From Actinomycetota bacterium (GTDB lineage Bacteria > Actinomycetota > Coriobacteriia > Anaerosomatales > JAHIQC01), in contig JAHIQC010000315.1 of assembly GCA_018902765.1 (NCBI GenBank), forward strand, positions 1 to 5,258: a DNA stretch of 5,258 nucleotides. The letters run 5' to 3'. Below, piece by piece: positions 4,989-5,258 of the stretch; position 1 is the stretch's first letter, and every line of letters begins with the position of its first letter. Made by a program: the position numbers and the translations under genes. A model generated the notes under the pieces. That model made no database searches. It saw only the letters and a program-made list of their open reading frames with translations, and was not told the origin of the DNA.

Positions 4989-5258
4989 CGGGCAGCAAAG
5001 ATCCTGAGCGGTCGTCGCGAAAGATGCGGCGGGCGTTCTCGAGGGTCGCAGTGGCCAATTCCGCAGTCCGGATCTGGCGTACCTCGGCGATCTTGGCAGC
5101 CGTCAGCACGGACCATGCAGGCTCGTTGGGCATGCCGCGATAGGGTTCAGGCGCCATGAACGGGCAGTCGGTCTCAACGAGGATGCGGTCGATGGGCACG
5201 GCTGCGGCCGCCGCACGGATAGCATCGGCGTTCTTGAATGTGACGGGACCCGCGAACG
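4978..5258 (-). CDS. tatD: TatD family metal-dependent deoxyribonuclease, 3' part (5' end outside window)
   Basis: TatD enzymes are TIM-barrel metallo-hydrolases with DNase activity, linked to DNA repair and fragmentation; they are not essential for the Tat transport system despite the name. The 92 visible C-terminal residues begin FAGPVTFKNADAIR, the usual strand near barrel position 7. They contain ILVETDCPFMAPEPYRG, whose Asp (visible residue 30) is the conserved metal ligand or catalytic base, then NEPAW and a C-terminal helix ending in TLENARRIF. Most relatives have ETDSP or ETDAP, so the Cys is a mild variant. The reading frame is open to the window edge. The stop at 4978-4980 overlaps the following flavoprotein gene by 11 bases. 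In Bacillus, tatD (yabD) likewise precedes yabE. Confidence 0.95.
   Translation of the reverse strand, partial: FAGPVTFKNADAIRAAAAAVPIDRILVETDCPFMAPEPYRGMPNEPAWSVLTAAKIAEVRQIRTAELATATLENARRIFRDDRSGSLLPDDS

Noticed and set aside
3120..5159. A 679-codon open frame on the plus strand, opposite yabE and the flavoprotein gene
   Set aside because: It lies antisense to two well-recognised genes, has no family features, and has an Arg/Asp/His/Gly-rich composition typical of the reverse frame of GC-rich coding DNA.

Overview
This is a compact stretch of housekeeping genes, all on the minus strand and so transcribed from right to left. In transcription order it holds: the 3' part of a TatD-family metal-dependent deoxyribonuclease; a small iron-sulfur flavoprotein (Isf / NADPH-dependent FMN reductase type); a YabE-like cell-wall protein (membrane anchor, two DUF348, G5, 3D); rsmA (ksgA), the 16S rRNA dimethyladenosine transferase; veg; ispE; an uncharacterised MobA-like nucleotidyltransferase; and the 5' part of spoVG. 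No RNA gene, insertion sequence, CRISPR array or phage feature was seen. No gene-free gap reaches 300 bases; the longest is 153 bases.

The order tatD-yabE-rsmA-veg-ispE-spoVG is the one known from Bacillus subtilis and many other Bacillota (yabD, yabE, rnmV, ksgA, yabG, veg, sspF, ispE, purR, yabJ, spoVG). Here rnmV, yabG, sspF, purR and yabJ are absent. An iron-sulfur flavoprotein gene sits between tatD and yabE, and a nucleotidyltransferase gene replaces purR-yabJ. The DNA is GC-rich, and the flavoprotein suggests an anaerobe. Together with protein style (for example the RsmA N-terminus), this suggests a Bacillota-like locus in a high-GC anaerobe. My best guess is an actinobacterium of the Coriobacteriia kind; a high-GC clostridial lineage is the main alternative. 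This is inference and was not tested by any search.

The region appears to divide into transcription units. (1) tatD-isf overlap by 11 nt and end in a GNRA-loop hairpin just after the isf stop. (2) yabE-rsmA start from a TATAAT promoter about 50 nt upstream of a TTG start codon. (3) veg has a near-consensus promoter (TTGAGT-17-TATACT) whose -35 overlaps the rsmA stop codon, and a very strong ribosome binding site. (4) A 13-bp hairpin followed by a short U-rich run lies between veg and ispE, directly against the ispE ribosome binding site. It looks like a terminator or attenuator through which ispE and the nucleotidyltransferase gene (4-nt overlap) would be transcribed. (5) spoVG has a sequence upstream that resembles a Bacillus sigma-H promoter.

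The genes serve ribosome maturation (rsmA), isoprenoid precursor synthesis (ispE), cell-wall remodelling (yabE), DNA turnover or quality control (tatD) and regulation (veg, spoVG). No dramatic new system is evident. The points most worth a second look are the ispE-coupled nucleotidyltransferase, the veg/ispE hairpin, the sigma-H-like element before spoVG, and the flavoprotein gene coupled to tatD.
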